In this document: one piece after another, positions 46,835 through 59,035 of the stretch
Layout of the letters: every line of letters starts with the position of its first letter
Numbering within the stretch: position 1 is the stretch's first letter
Assembly (NCBI GenBank): GCA_003550325.1
Contig: QKWP01000031.1
Coordinates: forward strand, 412,033-476,032
Source: Gigaspora rosea
Taxonomy: Eukaryota > Glomeromycota > Glomeromycetes > Diversisporales > Gigasporaceae
Direction of reading: 5' to 3'
DNA length: 64,000 nucleotides
Position numbers and translations under genes: made by a program
The notes under the pieces: generated by a model
Database searches by the model: none
The model's input: the letters and a program-made list of their open reading frames with translations, nothing else
What the model was told of the DNA's origin: nothing

Positions 46835-47404
46835 AATCATGATCAGCGTGCTATCGAGAATTTCGTATATGTTTTTGCAGACTCTGATGTGTTTAGAATA
46901 GGTCATTATATCATTTAACATAATTAATAAACTTTATAATTTGTCTCAGAGTTGTGTGAGTTTTGTGCACTTTAACTCTTTTGTGGAAAGATTATAGCTT
47001 GCAGGGGAATTGACATCATACGTGATGATTGGTTCATTTCTTATTGCTCATTAAATTTACAGATATTATGAAAAAATTGGTTTGTATTGTAAAATTTAAC
47101 AATTTTGCACAAATTTGGATGGTTAGGTAAATTTTCGAAATATGAACAATTTTAGAGAAGGACATTTTTTTTTACGTTATTTCTGATCTGTTACAATACA
47201 CTGATCGCATTTATCGATTGTGGTGATGTTACCCTGCTTAAACAGATTAGTCTCTGCTCGAAAACTCGCTAAAACAGTTTCAAAGTACGCAATAAACTGG
47301 GTCTCAAACTTTGTCTATACAATTTTATTATACATGCTGGAGTGCTGCATTAAACTTTTAATAAATTCTTGTGATTTGTCTGAAAGCATGTTATCTATGT
47401 ATTT

Positions 47405-48371
47405 TTTTATCGGCATGCTGTATATAGTTTCCAATAATGTTAAGGTTAAAACGTAGATCGTCTTATTTATTGGCTGTTTTTTAAATCGTGATACGCCACA
47501 TTTCCTTTTAATCTAAAACGGAAAGGATTTTCTTCAAATAATTTTATATATTTATCGATATATCAGAACTATCTTGATATATCTGATAGCCCGAAAATGT
47601 TTTATAAATTGTTGTTTATCACGTGAAATTATATGTGATAAAGGTTTCACGCAGCATGGGGAACTTTCCCATTTTTCGGAAATACACGGTTTATTATAGC
47701 CAATCAAAAACCATCATAACATAGACACATGACCTCACTTTTAGATATTCGTTGAACAAGACAGCTAATAGCAAGTATATTATAATTTCTTAAAAGAATC
47801 GCGTTGTAGAAGAATCATATTACTTATTTAAGCAACAACAGCAACTTTTACAACTGTATAAATGTTATTTAAAAACATTTTTTTAATTACAAGTTACGTA
47901 ACCTCTAATAGCACTCTATACGACTAATAAAACTATACTACAGTATCATACATATAAAATGAATTTATTAAATTAACTATCCCCTAATTATGCATAGCTC
48001 TTAAAAAAACACCCGTAAAATTTATAAATAAAACGAGTTAATTATTTGAATAAAAAAACCCCGAAAAAAACAAAGTTAAACTCTACGAATTAAGCGTGTA
48101 ATATGTTATTATTTGCTACTATACGGTAGATATTACTTGCGATGTAAGGCGAAGAAACTTTATTTTCTTGACGAGACACTCGTTAGGAAGTAGTTCTATT
48201 AGTGAAGTACTATGTAATAGTTGATTTTTTTTACGTTTGCTTATACCCAACTAAGTTATATAAATACTTGTGTAACGTCGATCCCGGAATTGAAAGCAAT
48301 AAAAAATTTGTCCTGTAAGTAGTACGTAATTTTAAGTGTAAATTTCTATTTATTTATTTATATTAATTATT
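47405..48371. other. Intergenic, no gene seen
   Basis: AT-rich; small palindromes (ATATCGATATATCAGAAC) near 47550. No coding support. Confidence 0.4.
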
Positions 48372-48597
48372 GTCGGGGATGATGCTGAAATCAGATGACC
48401 TGAAATTTCGATTTATTTTGATATGAAATTTTAAGATTTTTTTGAGGTGTTTTTTTTCGTCTTTGTATTATAAGGTTAGGGTAAGGTTTGGGTGTAGATT
48501 TGATATTTAAAGAATATATGTGGATTTTAGCAGGGCTTATAGTTTCAAATCGAGACCCCAAATTTCAGCATCATCTGATTTCAGCATCATCCCCGAC
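48372..48597. mobile_element. MITE, GTCGGGGATGATGCTGAAAT termini
   Basis: Inverted ends GTCGGGGATGATGCTGAAAT, perfect for over 25 bp, 226 bp long. AATTATT is next to both ends (possible 7-bp duplication in AT-rich sequence). The interior contains GGTTAGGGTAAGG. Confidence 0.75.
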
Positions 48598-48906
48598 AAT
48601 TATTATTATTATTTTACCGTAAATAATAAAACGTATAATTTACCCATTAAGTAACTTACTTTTACTTACCTAATTTTAATTTATTTATTTTTTAATTTAT
48701 TTATTTTTTAATTTATTTATTATTATTATTTTTTTTTGAATAAACTATCTGTGCGTTTCGATGAGATAATGCCGATACTCTAACTAGTCAGACTTGATTA
48801 TGTTCGATTGAGCCTTTGGGCAAACCTTACTAGAGCAACCTCGTGAGTTCAGGTTGATAATCACGTTAGCGATATGCTGCGGCTATGACGTTGTGATTCC
48901 TAAAAT

Positions 48907-49295
48907 TAGTAAGTTAGTGGTGTACAAAAAATTTTGAGTGCACGTGATTTTTTTGTGCCACAAACCAATCAAATTTTGAGATCAGTTGTAACGTGAAAAT
49001 CAAAACAATCAAAACAATCGAATAAAGCGAAAGAATTAAAGTAATAAATCGAGTGGTTAGAGTTTGGGTTAGACGCTTGGTTAGAGTGTTACTCATACCA
49101 AAATTTTGCAAGGAAATTTTTTTGTTAATGCGCAGTAGACGATTACATAGAAGAACTTTAAAGTTATTAGTGATTTTTTATGAAAAATCATAAAAAGCGC
49201 GATTTTTACGTTACACCTGATCCTAAAATTCAATTATTTTGCGCCACAAAAAAGTCACGTGCCTGCAAAATTTTTTGGACATCACTAACTCACTA
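48907..49295. mobile_element. MITE, 389 bp, perfect 9-bp TSD
   Basis: Ends TAGTAAGTTAGTGGTGT and, reverse complemented, TAGTGAGTTAGTGATGT, continuing to CAAAAAATTTTG in both. Flanked by TCCTAAAAT (48898-48906, 49296-49304). Inner GATCAGGTGTAACG repeats match the element at 36572. The 9-bp duplication suggests Mutator-like. Confidence 0.82.
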
Positions 49296-49439
49296 TCCTA
49301 AAATCGATTTGACATATGTACGACGTACGTGATTCAACAGATCGAAAAGGTGGCTAAGCACAGGGTCGGGTAAAGGGCGGAGCCATGAGCTGAACGAAGC
49401 GGATGAGGAAAGACAATCGTGAGATGCTAAATAAGGGAT

Positions 49440-49769
49440 TTGGAGACAGGTGAGTATGATGTAAAATCAACTTCCGCAATGGCAACCATCAAACCTGAGC
49501 GGGTACAAGTAAAGGAAAACGACCCCAACAATTACGTCAGGTATAGTCAATTCCATTGCGAGAAAAACATAATCGCCCACCTGACATTTCATACTAATTG
49601 CCAAATTCTGCTAGTCATGTCTCACATTAACGGCTTGCTTGCATTATGCAGGCTTGAAACTACCGGCCAGTGCTATAGATCACATACTAAACTGCTTACG
49701 GTGATGCCCGGCGCAACATCAGTTGCTATATCTACATTAGCAAAAATCAGTCTTATCCCGGTATATTAG
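49440..49769 (+). CDS. Unrecognised 109-codon frame
   Basis: The region 49310-49770 is clearly richer in G and C than its flanks and gives a frame of balanced composition (KPERVQVKENDPNNYVRYSQ). No signal, membrane or domain recognised. ATG at 49440; no clear introns. It may be a captured or repeated sequence; coding status uncertain. Confidence 0.3.
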   Translation: METGEYDVKSTSAMATIKPERVQVKENDPNNYVRYSQFHCEKNIIAHLTFHTNCQILLVMSHINGLLALCRLETTGQCYRSHTKLLTVMPGATSVAISTLAKISLIPVY

Positions 49770-49774
49770 ACCGG

Positions 49775-50550
49775 ATTATCCAAATTAAATTATGCGTGCG
49801 CTACTTTTTGATAAATTATTTAATTTCTTCCTAATATATGTTATTACAATATGTGATTTACCGTATTTGCCAAATATAATATAGTAATTGTATTCTATAT
49901 TAATTTATGTTCATTGTTTTGCATAAAGTTTTATGGTATGCGTTGCTTATTTTTAATAGATTAGTACTGTATATCGCTTGTATTTGGTATTCTTTACTTA
50001 GTAATTTTTATCCGTCAAATTGTTTTGTTAAATTAATCAAATTTTGTATTTTAAAATAGCTTTGTCGTTATATTAAAAGTTTCTATTAATATTTTGTATT
50101 AAGTTAGTTATATTTTAATTTAAGATGAGTAAAAATATTCGGATGTTCTTGGCATTCTATTTAACAAATGCATACTATGAAACTTATCATGTATATTTAT
50201 ATCACTATAACTTCTAAATCAGTTTATTTAATAAATAAGCTTAAATAAAAAATACATGCTTAATAAATATAGATCGTCATAGTAAAGCCATTAAATACTA
50301 TTAATAAATTAATTTAAAATAGCCCTTTTTAAAGAATTCAAAATATTTACAATAATTTTTATTGTCCCTGCATAAATAGTATGAGTATTGTATTTGTTGA
50401 TCATTAATTTGTTATCTTTAAAACTGTGAATTTTATGCTTTCTAAAAATTATAAAAGAGTAAAATGTCTTCTCCTTTCTTAATAAATTGCATATTTACAT
50501 TAATATAATCAATTAGAAAGAACCCTGATATTAAACTTTGCTAAACATAT
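49775..50550. other. AT-rich intergenic, no gene seen
   Basis: No repeats or frames worth reporting. Confidence 0.4.
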
Positions 50551-50553
50551 ACA

Positions 50554-51493
50554 ATGTCTCTTCCAATAACCCAAATCTCTATAGTTGATTTGGATGAAGA
50601 TAATTCTTATTACGATTTATGTAATGATATTCTTATGGGCCACCAAACTCGAATTAATGTTAATGCTAACCATCCATCTTTAGCACCTACTTCTTTGTCA
50701 GAAAATCATTATTGATCAGCATACAGCCTAAATTTCCCTCCATGACAACCTTCTCATTCTTTAATTTCTCTCAATCACCAATTTCAAACAGAAATTTTAT
50801 ACCGGTACTTGTTTCCATGTGTTCCTTGTTCACATTGCTCAATTCTTATGTATCTTGCTCAAGCAAAATGGGTTGCTCATGATGCTGATATGGATTATGA
50901 CCTTTGTCAAGCTTTTTCTCATTTGTCACTTATTGAACACCCTAATAAAGAAAATTATATTGCTGTGTGTACTTCATATATATCTACTGCTAAACATAAC
51001 AATGCTCCAACACATGCTCCAATTCCAGATGCTTTAGCAAATGTTCCTATGTTTTTTCAGTATTGGCTTTTACCTATTCATCTAAGTTGTTCTCTTGAAT
51101 ATGCAAAAAGTGCAAATCATTTTACATACTATCACCATCTTACTAGTGCATTTGGTCTTACAAAAGATATCTATGCCATACAGCTTTCTTAGACTCAATA
51201 CCTAATAACAATTGGTTTTATTCATCTTTGCTATCTACAGCTAACTGGTTAAAAATTAATAATCAACTCTTTAAACAATTTGATCACATGTTTTCTTCAA
51301 TGATTTTTATGCATCCCAAATGTTTTTTCTACTGCACAAGTAATTGATAATTAAGAAAATATATTAGCTGATAACATTTCACTGCGACTTTATCCTGATA
51401 TAAAGTACAACTATATGATTTTGACCTTAAAATTCATGATAAGAATTTTTATTATAGTAGACTATTAGCAGGTTTATAAGAGATTCTAATAAG
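50554..51493 (+). pseudogene. Broken frame with CxxC region, possibly Helitron-associated
   Basis: ATG at 50554, then SLPITQISIVDLDEDN; stops after ENHY and NFPP; then a clean 127-codon part with FPCVPCSHCSILMYLAQAKW and HPNKENYIAVCTSYISTA; then more stops with alignable-looking pieces (NNNWFYSSLLS, LKINNQLFKQFDHMFSS, NFYYSRLLAGL). The Cys pairs followed by an aliphatic segment remind me of the region preceding Helitron helicase domains in fungi, but no helicase motif is present, so this is a guess. Clearly a decayed protein-coding relic. Confidence 0.4.
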
Positions 51494-51495
51494 GT

Positions 51496-51525
51496 ACAGT
51501 AGGGGACATAATATTGTGGACACTT
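51496..51525. repeat. Solitary transposon end, Tc1/pogo type
   Basis: TACAGTAGGGGACATAATAT then TGTGGACAC: a TA followed by a terminal-repeat-like sequence resembling the TATTGTGGACAGG end of the 30215-35119 element. No partner end was found within 1 kb. Confidence 0.4.
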
Positions 51526-52500
51526 TTTAAAAATTTGTACAAAGTTAAATATATAAGATATAATGCTAAAAACTAACATATAAATTCTTTAAATCTATAT
51601 TTTTTAAATAAAAAAAGTTTAAAAAATTCTATACAACTGTTTTTAAAATAATTAAGTTTAAGTAAAATTTAGATTTATACATTAGTATGTTTTCACAGTA
51701 ATTAAAATTATTAAATATATAATATATAACTTAATTTTTTATCAAGTAAACTAGCAATTTATATAATTAAGTTATTTTGTATAACAAATTGTATAACTTT
51801 ATATTCTGAAAATTTTATAATTTTTTGAAAAAAATTTATTAAATTACTATATATAGTAATAAAATTGCTATATTTAGCAATATTAATTTTAAATTAAGTA
51901 ATATAACTTTTATATATAATAATAGTATTTAGCTTTAAATTTTTTTAAAATTTCTAAAAATTTAGAATTATATATAATTTGTTGTACTGAACAAATTTTA
52001 CAAAAAAGAATATTTAGTTTACTTAATAAAAAATTAACTTTTATTATATAGCAATTATGACAACTAAATTTTAAAAATTACCATTTTCATATAGAATTTT
52101 GCTATTTACCGCCAGTGGTGATATCGCCTATGACGTAATCAATCAACTGAAATATATATATAGTTGTGTAACCATATAAAACAAACTGTATGCTACACTA
52201 TGGCTGTCACCTTCGCTTTGCTCCCTTTTATTAAAACATCATACAGTTCACTTTATATTAGTAAACCACCCTAACCCTAACTATGAATACAATATGTCTT
52301 ATAAGATGCGTGTTATTTTGAAACATTGTATAAACGTGGGTACAAGAATTTCAAAATAACAACCATATTAGAATTTACAATGCATCATTACACAAAATTT
52401 ACATTAAATTCGAATTGCAAGCTCAAACTATATAGAAAGCAAATTTAAATTCTTGCTAGGCATAAAACTAAAATACCCTCACCCTAACCCTAATCAAATG
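51526..52500. other. AT-rich intergenic, no gene seen
   Basis: Contains CCCTAACCCTAA at 52271 and 52484. Otherwise featureless. Confidence 0.4.
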
Positions 52501-52501
52501 T

Positions 52502-55188
52502 TCATTTTTTTTGGTTTTTGGGGTTTAATTCACAAGTATTAGCATAATGACTAGTATTATTACAATAAGAACATTTACGTGTAGACTTGTTTGTAACATC
52601 CGATTCTTTAAGTGCTTTATTAGATTTAGAAATTTTATGAGAATTCGATTCATCAACTTCTAAAAAGTCATGTAATTGTTTTTTTGGTCGACCATGATGT
52701 GTAATAATGTGAGGATTTGTTACCGATTTAATAAAATCCAATCTTAATGAATTGTCAGCTTGAGTAGATTTCGATTCAATAAAATCATACAATAAGCCGA
52801 TGAATTCATTCATAGTATCAGTATCCAAAGCAATTTGAACTCCTTTTTTAGCTATACCAATACCTCGACAATACTCAGCCTTTTTTGAAGTGTATTGTTG
52901 AATTTCATAATTGAAACAGTCTGGTCCTCGAATTTGTTCAATAATTGCAAAATTATTGCTTGATTCATCATTTTGTATCTCCTGCATATCTGTTACAGTG
53001 TTTGTAGTACTAATAGTAATTGGTTGCTCAATCACATTTATAGGATTTGTGAACCATCGTTGAGGTATCATTTGTATTTGAAACTTAATAAGCGAGGAGA
53101 TAGTCAAACCAGAAAAAAAATGACGACAAAAAAAACCTCGGGCAATAAGTGACATACAAAAGCATAAATGGAAGCCATCATCTAATACTATGATATATTG
53201 CTCATTATGAGAAGTCGGATTACTGAATAATCTAACTTGCCAAATTTTACAGATATCTCGAGCTTCAATTAATTTAATCATCGCTGAAAGTAGAATCTGG
53301 CTTTCCTGATAGTCTTCCTCAAGAAACCCAGCAGCATATTCTAAATCATCATTCTAATTAGATAAATGAATTAGTAATTATTTATGAATAAAGTTAAGCT
53401 GATTCAAATTTTTACTTACTTGGTTAGAGGCTAAATTGTTAATTCGATACGGGCGATAAAGGCAAGATTTACTAATCTGAAGCCTTTGGCAAGCAAGTGC
53501 TTCAGAAGTTAAATACTTTTTTAAAATTTCGTCAATGCTAAAAAAAAAAGTACTATAAATAGTAGGTAAGCTGATAGATAGGAGTTGATTCCGGTATTCA
53601 GATTCACGCTAACGTTTGGCATCATTTTCAATTCGCTTTTCAATGCTTTCTACTAATTTTGTAAGTGTTGTTCATGCTCCAACTTCAGCTTTTAAAATCC
53701 CATTAATGCTTTCAACACGTTGAGTACTATTCATACCAGCACAAAAGGTTGTGCATGTGTAAACCAAAGCCCATGCATGTTGTGACCTGTACAATCGATG
53801 CAAGTACTGTTCATATTCAGAAAAGTTGTTTTCTAACTGCTGCTATCTGCTTTCAAAAAGCTCTTCACATCTACTATTACGTGCACAATAAAATTGATCA
53901 AGAAATTTTTTATATTGAACCTGACCAAGCTTTCGTGCAAGATGTTTGGCAAGATTCTGACTAATGTGAAACAAGCAGTGACAGTGTTTGGCATTAGGTA
54001 ATTGGTTATGAATTGCAACAGCCATTCCGGGATTACCATCCGTAAAAATAGTTTGTGGAGTAATGTTACAATTTAAATTTTTTAAGGATTGCAATATCCA
54101 TTCAAAAGTGGCTTGTGTTTCATCTTGAACTAGTGCTTGTGCAAGCATTCGTGTTCGGTTGTGAGAATCAACACCAACAAAAATATTCAATAACATTCAG
54201 TAAATATTGGTTTTACAAGTGTTGTCATTTACAACTACGTCATGAAACCGTTCATACAACATAGACTGACTAGGGCTTTGCCAAAAAAGACATGCCAAAG
54301 AAGTATCTGCACCTTCGAAATACATATTAACCTTCCAATTCAGATCTTCACGTTGCTTAGAAATCAGATACTCAAGCATTAGAGCAGCATCCTGATTAAT
54401 TTTTGAGGCAGTGGGAGTTTTATAACGTCAAATTGTATTGTAAAGATCCTTAGAATAAATATTAATGTCAGTGAACTTATTGACAAGATACCGTCTTTGC
54501 TGTCGAGCGTTATATTCACATTTTTGAGTCATAAACTTGATTTCATCTAAGACGTCCTGTGACAATCGTCGCAAAGATGGTGCAAACTCCTCATGGTGTA
54601 GTGTAAAATCATGATTATGCTCTTCAATAAATTTATTGATATAAATTTTTTGTTCAGTTTTTCTATAGCTAGCATTGCATGTCATGGACATTTGGTTTTT
54701 TTTGAATAGGTTTGTCGAGCTTGAGTGTGATCAGTAGTATGTTTTGGTTTTGGATCTCCTGAATATTCACATACAAAGCACCAACGACTAATATTTCCAG
54801 TTTCATTATCTATATCTTTTCGCTCTTTTATTGGTTTAAACCCATTTTCTCTTCCATAATGTTCAAGACTTTTTTTAAGTGAGATCCAGGAAGGAAAACT
54901 AGTACCAGAAGTGATTGGCCGTATAATAGCTCTAGAATCATCAGAATTGTTAAAATTGTCAGAATCAGCAGAATCGTCAGAATCGTCAGTACCATTATAA
55001 TTATTAGAATCGTTAGAGTCGTTATAATTGATAATAGCTTCAAACATGGCTTTTTCAATTTCCCTTTGATCATTCTGATTTGATAAAGGTAGTATGTCAT
55101 TTTTTTTATTCAAATTAAAATTATTATCATGGATTAAGATGCTCGGACTATAGTATAAATCCTGAAATTCCCCTTCTGCTTGAAACAT
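52502..55188 (-). pseudogene. MULE/FAR1-type transposase, spliced, with several stops
   Basis: N-terminal acidic Asn/Asp/Ser-rich region, then a FAR1-like DNA-binding part (RWCFVCEYSGDPKPK; frameshift near 54685; IEEHNHDFTLH). Next come a TGA at 54428, SKQREDLNWK, a TGA at 54197, and the catalytic region FVGVDSHNRTRML...TIFTDGNPGMAVAI...HCHCLFHISQNL (first two Asp of the DDE). More stops occur at about 53840, 53670 and 53610. A 66-bp GT..AG intron is at 53354-53419. The SWIM finger (CFCMSLIARGFFCRHFF) and a C-terminal knuckle CSYCNNTSHYANTC (C-x2-C-x4-H-x4-C) complete the usual MULE layout. Terminal repeats not found. It is the only Mutator-type coding relic here and could belong to the source of the 9-bp-TSD MITEs. 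Confidence 0.85.
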
Positions 55189-55194
55189 ATCGGT

Positions 55195-56515
55195 ATAGAA
55201 TAGTGGTTCTTATCAAGCAAATTAATTAATCAGAAAGACGTTAAACATAAGTGCTTAATTGATATCAAAATTATATCTACCTAATATCTCATTAGTTTGA
55301 AACATTTGTAAAGTCATGCTCGAAAAAAAAATAGCCAAAAGGCAATTCACTTGTATGTGATACAATTATGTTTTTTACATATGTTCAAAATGCTTTAGTC
55401 AAAGTATCACACCAGTTCCTATCAAAGTAACGTTTCGGTCAAAGTGATGTTTCTGTCAAAGAAATAAGTAAAAGTAATGCTTTAGTCAAAGTAATGTTCC
55501 ATTCAAAATGTTTAGTCAACATACAAACGTACCGTCGAATAAAAGTAAAAGAGGTTTAATTTTGCAGATCAAACCCCTATTTACTATTTTTTAGATCTAA
55601 CTGTGCTATAAATCTTTAAAAGACTAAATAATCATCATAACCATATTGATACATATGCTAAATATATTAACTTAGAATATTTTGTCCAGATTCTTGATTT
55701 CATCTTCACTAGCATTGGCTATTTTAGTCCTATATTAATTTAGAAAAGCCATGAGACTATCAAAACAGACAGCACATTTACTAGTTGAAATGGTACAATT
55801 TGGTATACTGAATATTTAATGAATGTAACTGAATTTTATTAATCTAAATAATACCTGATTCCTGCCACTCGGTTGTCTGAATTAAATATAAATTAGTCAT
55901 AACTCAGTACTAATACTAATTGAAATGGTAAAATTCAGTATACCGAATATTAAATGAATGTACCAAATTAAATATAAATCAGCAAATTACTTAGTATTAA
56001 ATCAGCAAACAATCATATATTTATTCAGTATTAAATCAGCAAACAATCATATATTTATTCAGCATTAAATATTAGCAGTTACTCGGTATTATTTTTTTTA
56101 TTAAAAAATTAAATAGCTAATACACATTGTTTTATTATATATTTATATATTAAAATGAAGTTAGTGTTTGTAGTCGATTATTATTTATTGACTAGACTAA
56201 GTCGATATTTTAAAAATCAGCTTAGCCGGCTAAGTCAGAGTTGATTTTTTCAAGCCAAGCTTCGGAAATTATCAGAGATTTCTGTCTCATATTTTATGTT
56301 CGTTGATTTTCTTAATAAGTGGATGTAATATAAACTACTGGACCGGCCTAATTTAATTGGTTATTGTGATTTTTAATATAATAATCTAATATAAAAATCG
56401 ACTAAGTCGATTTTTTGAAAAATCAGCTAACTAAGCCGGCTAAGTCGATAAAAATTGACTAATGCAAATCGAATACAAATACTAAACGAAGTAAATTGAA
56501 TTTAATTATTTATAT
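55195..56515. repeat. Intergenic with short tandem repeats
   Basis: 55400-55515: about six copies of an 18-20 bp word of type GTCAAAGTAATGTTTC. 55990-56075: two-plus copies of a 34-bp unit (GTATTAAATCAGCAAACAAT...). 56190-56460: inverted GACTAAGTCGAT / GCCGGCTAAGTC words suggest an old MITE. No gene. Confidence 0.5.
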
Positions 56516-56519
56516 CCAG

Positions 56520-57170
56520 TGTTACTATTGGAAAAAGGAGATATCAGACAGGCCGGTTTAAGCTACTTGGATAGTAAACAAGGATTGGAAAAATCGAATG
56601 GGCTGAGATAGATTTTGGGTTGTTAAAAGATAGAGTGGGTTTATAATAATAAAAGGTGTAAATATGTAATAACAAATATGTAATCAAATAATATATCAAT
56701 GTATCATAAATCAAATAAATAATCATTATGCAACATTTAGCAGATATGAGAAATAAATAAATCAAACATTCAATAATCAGCAGATACAATATATATAAAG
56801 AAATTACACAGAAGACTTTATTATAAAGAAGGAATTTACCCAGATAGATCTAAAGATACAAGAAGGGTAAAAACATTGGTCTTTTATACATGTTAGCTAG
56901 CTATAAATTTCTCCTGGATCATTGTCCTTCTGTTATTACTAATACAAATTTTATTTAACATCAATTGAATCTTCTCCTTGCGTCTTTATTCAATTCAAGA
57001 CTCACACCCGAAGCATTAATTTGAAATCTGCTTTCTAATTCTTCATTGGGCTAGCATACTTGTGATAATATTTAAAGGCTTCACGTGCTTAGTATTGTTC
57101 AAGCATGAATCTAATTTACTTTTACGCGTTGTAGATAATTTAGTATGGATATCGGGTATGGTAATTATAC
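56520..57170 (-). mobile_element. LTR-retrotransposon 3' end, copy B (inverted)
   Basis: On the minus strand the LTR runs 56960 to 56520 (TGTTAAATAAA ... AGTAACA), with GTATAAAAG, AATAAAG and a purine run GCAAGGAGAAG just upstream. The internal 3' part extends to 57170 and abuts the satellite. Diverged from copy A by many substitutions and small indels; lacks copy A's 46-bp doubling. Confidence 0.75.
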
Positions 57171-57173
57171 ATA

Positions 57174-59035
57174 GGCCACGCAAATTTAGTTTTTTGTTTT
57201 GCAAACCTGCAATCCAATTTTTCCAAAAAAAATTTTTTTTAAATTCCTATTGTGCCAATTGCTCCAATTTTGGCATTTAATCTTTTCTCTGTTGTCCCTC
57301 GATGATAAACTTGATCTTCTAGAATTACCCGATAGATTTGCAAAATTTTTTGATTCCATATTATGCAACCTGAAAAATTAATTTTGCGTGGTCTTATATG
57401 TGAACATGAACTTATTGATTTATAGTAGATTAAAAAAAACCCCGATCTGCCTACTTAAATTTTGAACACCATGTTATGCAAAACAATAATCAGCTAGGCC
57501 ACGCAAATTTAGATTTTCATTTTACAAAACCCGCAGCCCAATTTCTCTAAAAAAATTTTTTTTAAATTCCTATTGTGCCAATTGCTCCAATTTTGGTATT
57601 TGGTGTTTTTTCTGTAGTCCCCAAATAATGACCTTGATCTGGAATTACCCGATAAATTGACAAAATTTTCTGATTCCATGTTATGCAAACTGAAAAATTA
57701 ATTTTGCGTGGCCTTATATGTGAACATGAGCTTATTAATTTATAGTAAATTAAAAAAAAAAAACAGATCCATTGACTTGGATTTTGAACACCATGTTATG
57801 CAAAACAAAAAATTGGCCAGGCCACACAAATTTAGTTTTTTGTTTTGCAAACCTGCAATCCAATTTTTCCAAAAAAAATTTTTTTTAAATTCCTATTGTG
57901 CCAATTGCTCCAATTTTGGCATTTAATCTTTTCTCTGTTGTCCCTCGATGATAAACTTGATCTTCTGGAATTACCCGATAGATTTGCAAAATTTTTTGAT
58001 TCCATATTATGCAACCTGAAAAATTAATTTTGCGTGGTCTTATATATGAACATGAACTTATTGATTTATAGTAGATTAAAAAAAAACCCATCTGCCTACT
58101 TAAATTTTGAACACCATGTTATGCAAAACAATAATCAGCCAGGCCACGCAAATTTAGATTTTCATTTTGCAAAACCTGCAGCCCAATTTCTCTAAAAAAA
58201 TTTTTTTTAAATTCCTATTGTGCCAATTGCTCTAATTTTGGCATTTGGTGTTTTTTTCATTGTCCCCCGATAATGACCTTGATCTGAAATTACCCGATAA
58301 ATTGACAAAATTTTCTGATTCCATGTTATGCAAACTGAAAAATTAATTTTGCGTGTCCTTATATGTGAACATGAGCTTATTAATTTATAGTAAATTAAAA
58401 AAAAAAACAGATTAATTGACTTGGATTTTGAACACCATGTTATGCAAAACAAAAAATTGGCCAGGCCACACAAATTTGGTTTTTTGTTTTGCAAAACTTG
58501 TGACCCAATTTTTTTTAAAATTCCTATTGTGTAAATTATTCAAATTTTGGCATTTAATCTTTTCTCTATTGTTCTCGATGATGACCTTGATCTTCTGGAA
58601 TTACCTGATAGATCCAACAAAATTTTCTCATTCCATGTTATGCAAACTGAAAAATTAATTTTGTATGGCCTTAGAATATGAGCTTATTAATTTATAGTAT
58701 TAAAAAAAAATTTGATCAGCCAACTTAAATCTGATCCACTGACTTAAAATTTGGAACATTGTGTTATGCAAAACCCGCTGACCCAATTTTCCCAAAAAAA
58801 TTTTTTTTAAATTCCTATTGTGCCAATTACTCCAATTTTGGCATCTAATTTTTTCTCTGGCGTCCTCTAATGATGACCTTAATTTTCTGGAATTATCCAA
58901 TTGGGCCGATAAAAAAAATCAAAATTTTCTAATTCCATGTTATACAAACTGAAGAATTAACTTTGCGTGATCTTAGATGTGAATATAAATTAAATTAGGC
59001 CATGCAAATTTAATTTTTTTTTAAAAAAATATCTT
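57174..59035. repeat. Satellite, 323-bp monomer with 646-bp higher-order unit
   Basis: Monomer starts (GGCCACGCAAATTTAG or GGCCACACAAATTT) at 57174, 57497, 57820, 58142 and 58464, then decayed units to 59035. Monomers 1 and 3 are nearly identical, as are 2 and 4, so the true period is 646 bp; the same 60-codon frames occur exactly 646 bp apart (57199/57845). Monomers contain AATTTTGCGTGGCC and its complement GGCCACGCAAATT, i.e. an inverted pair like transposon ends. The frames are not genes. Confidence 0.9.

Larger units (their letters stand above)
42644..47403. repeat. Segmental duplication, copy 2
   Basis: Same orientation as 12491-17785. Copy 2 also has about 60 bp (47010-47070, CATCATACGTGATGATTGG) not present in copy 1. 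Confidence 0.85.

Noticed and set aside
57199-58027. Repeated 60-72 codon frames at 57.2-58.1 kb as a small gene family
   Set aside because: They recur at exactly 646 bp on both strands, as the satellite period dictates; no start context, domain or codon pattern.
57174-59035. CRISPR-like array
   Set aside because: Units of 323 bp are repeated along their whole length; no short repeats with unique spacers, and the genome is eukaryotic.
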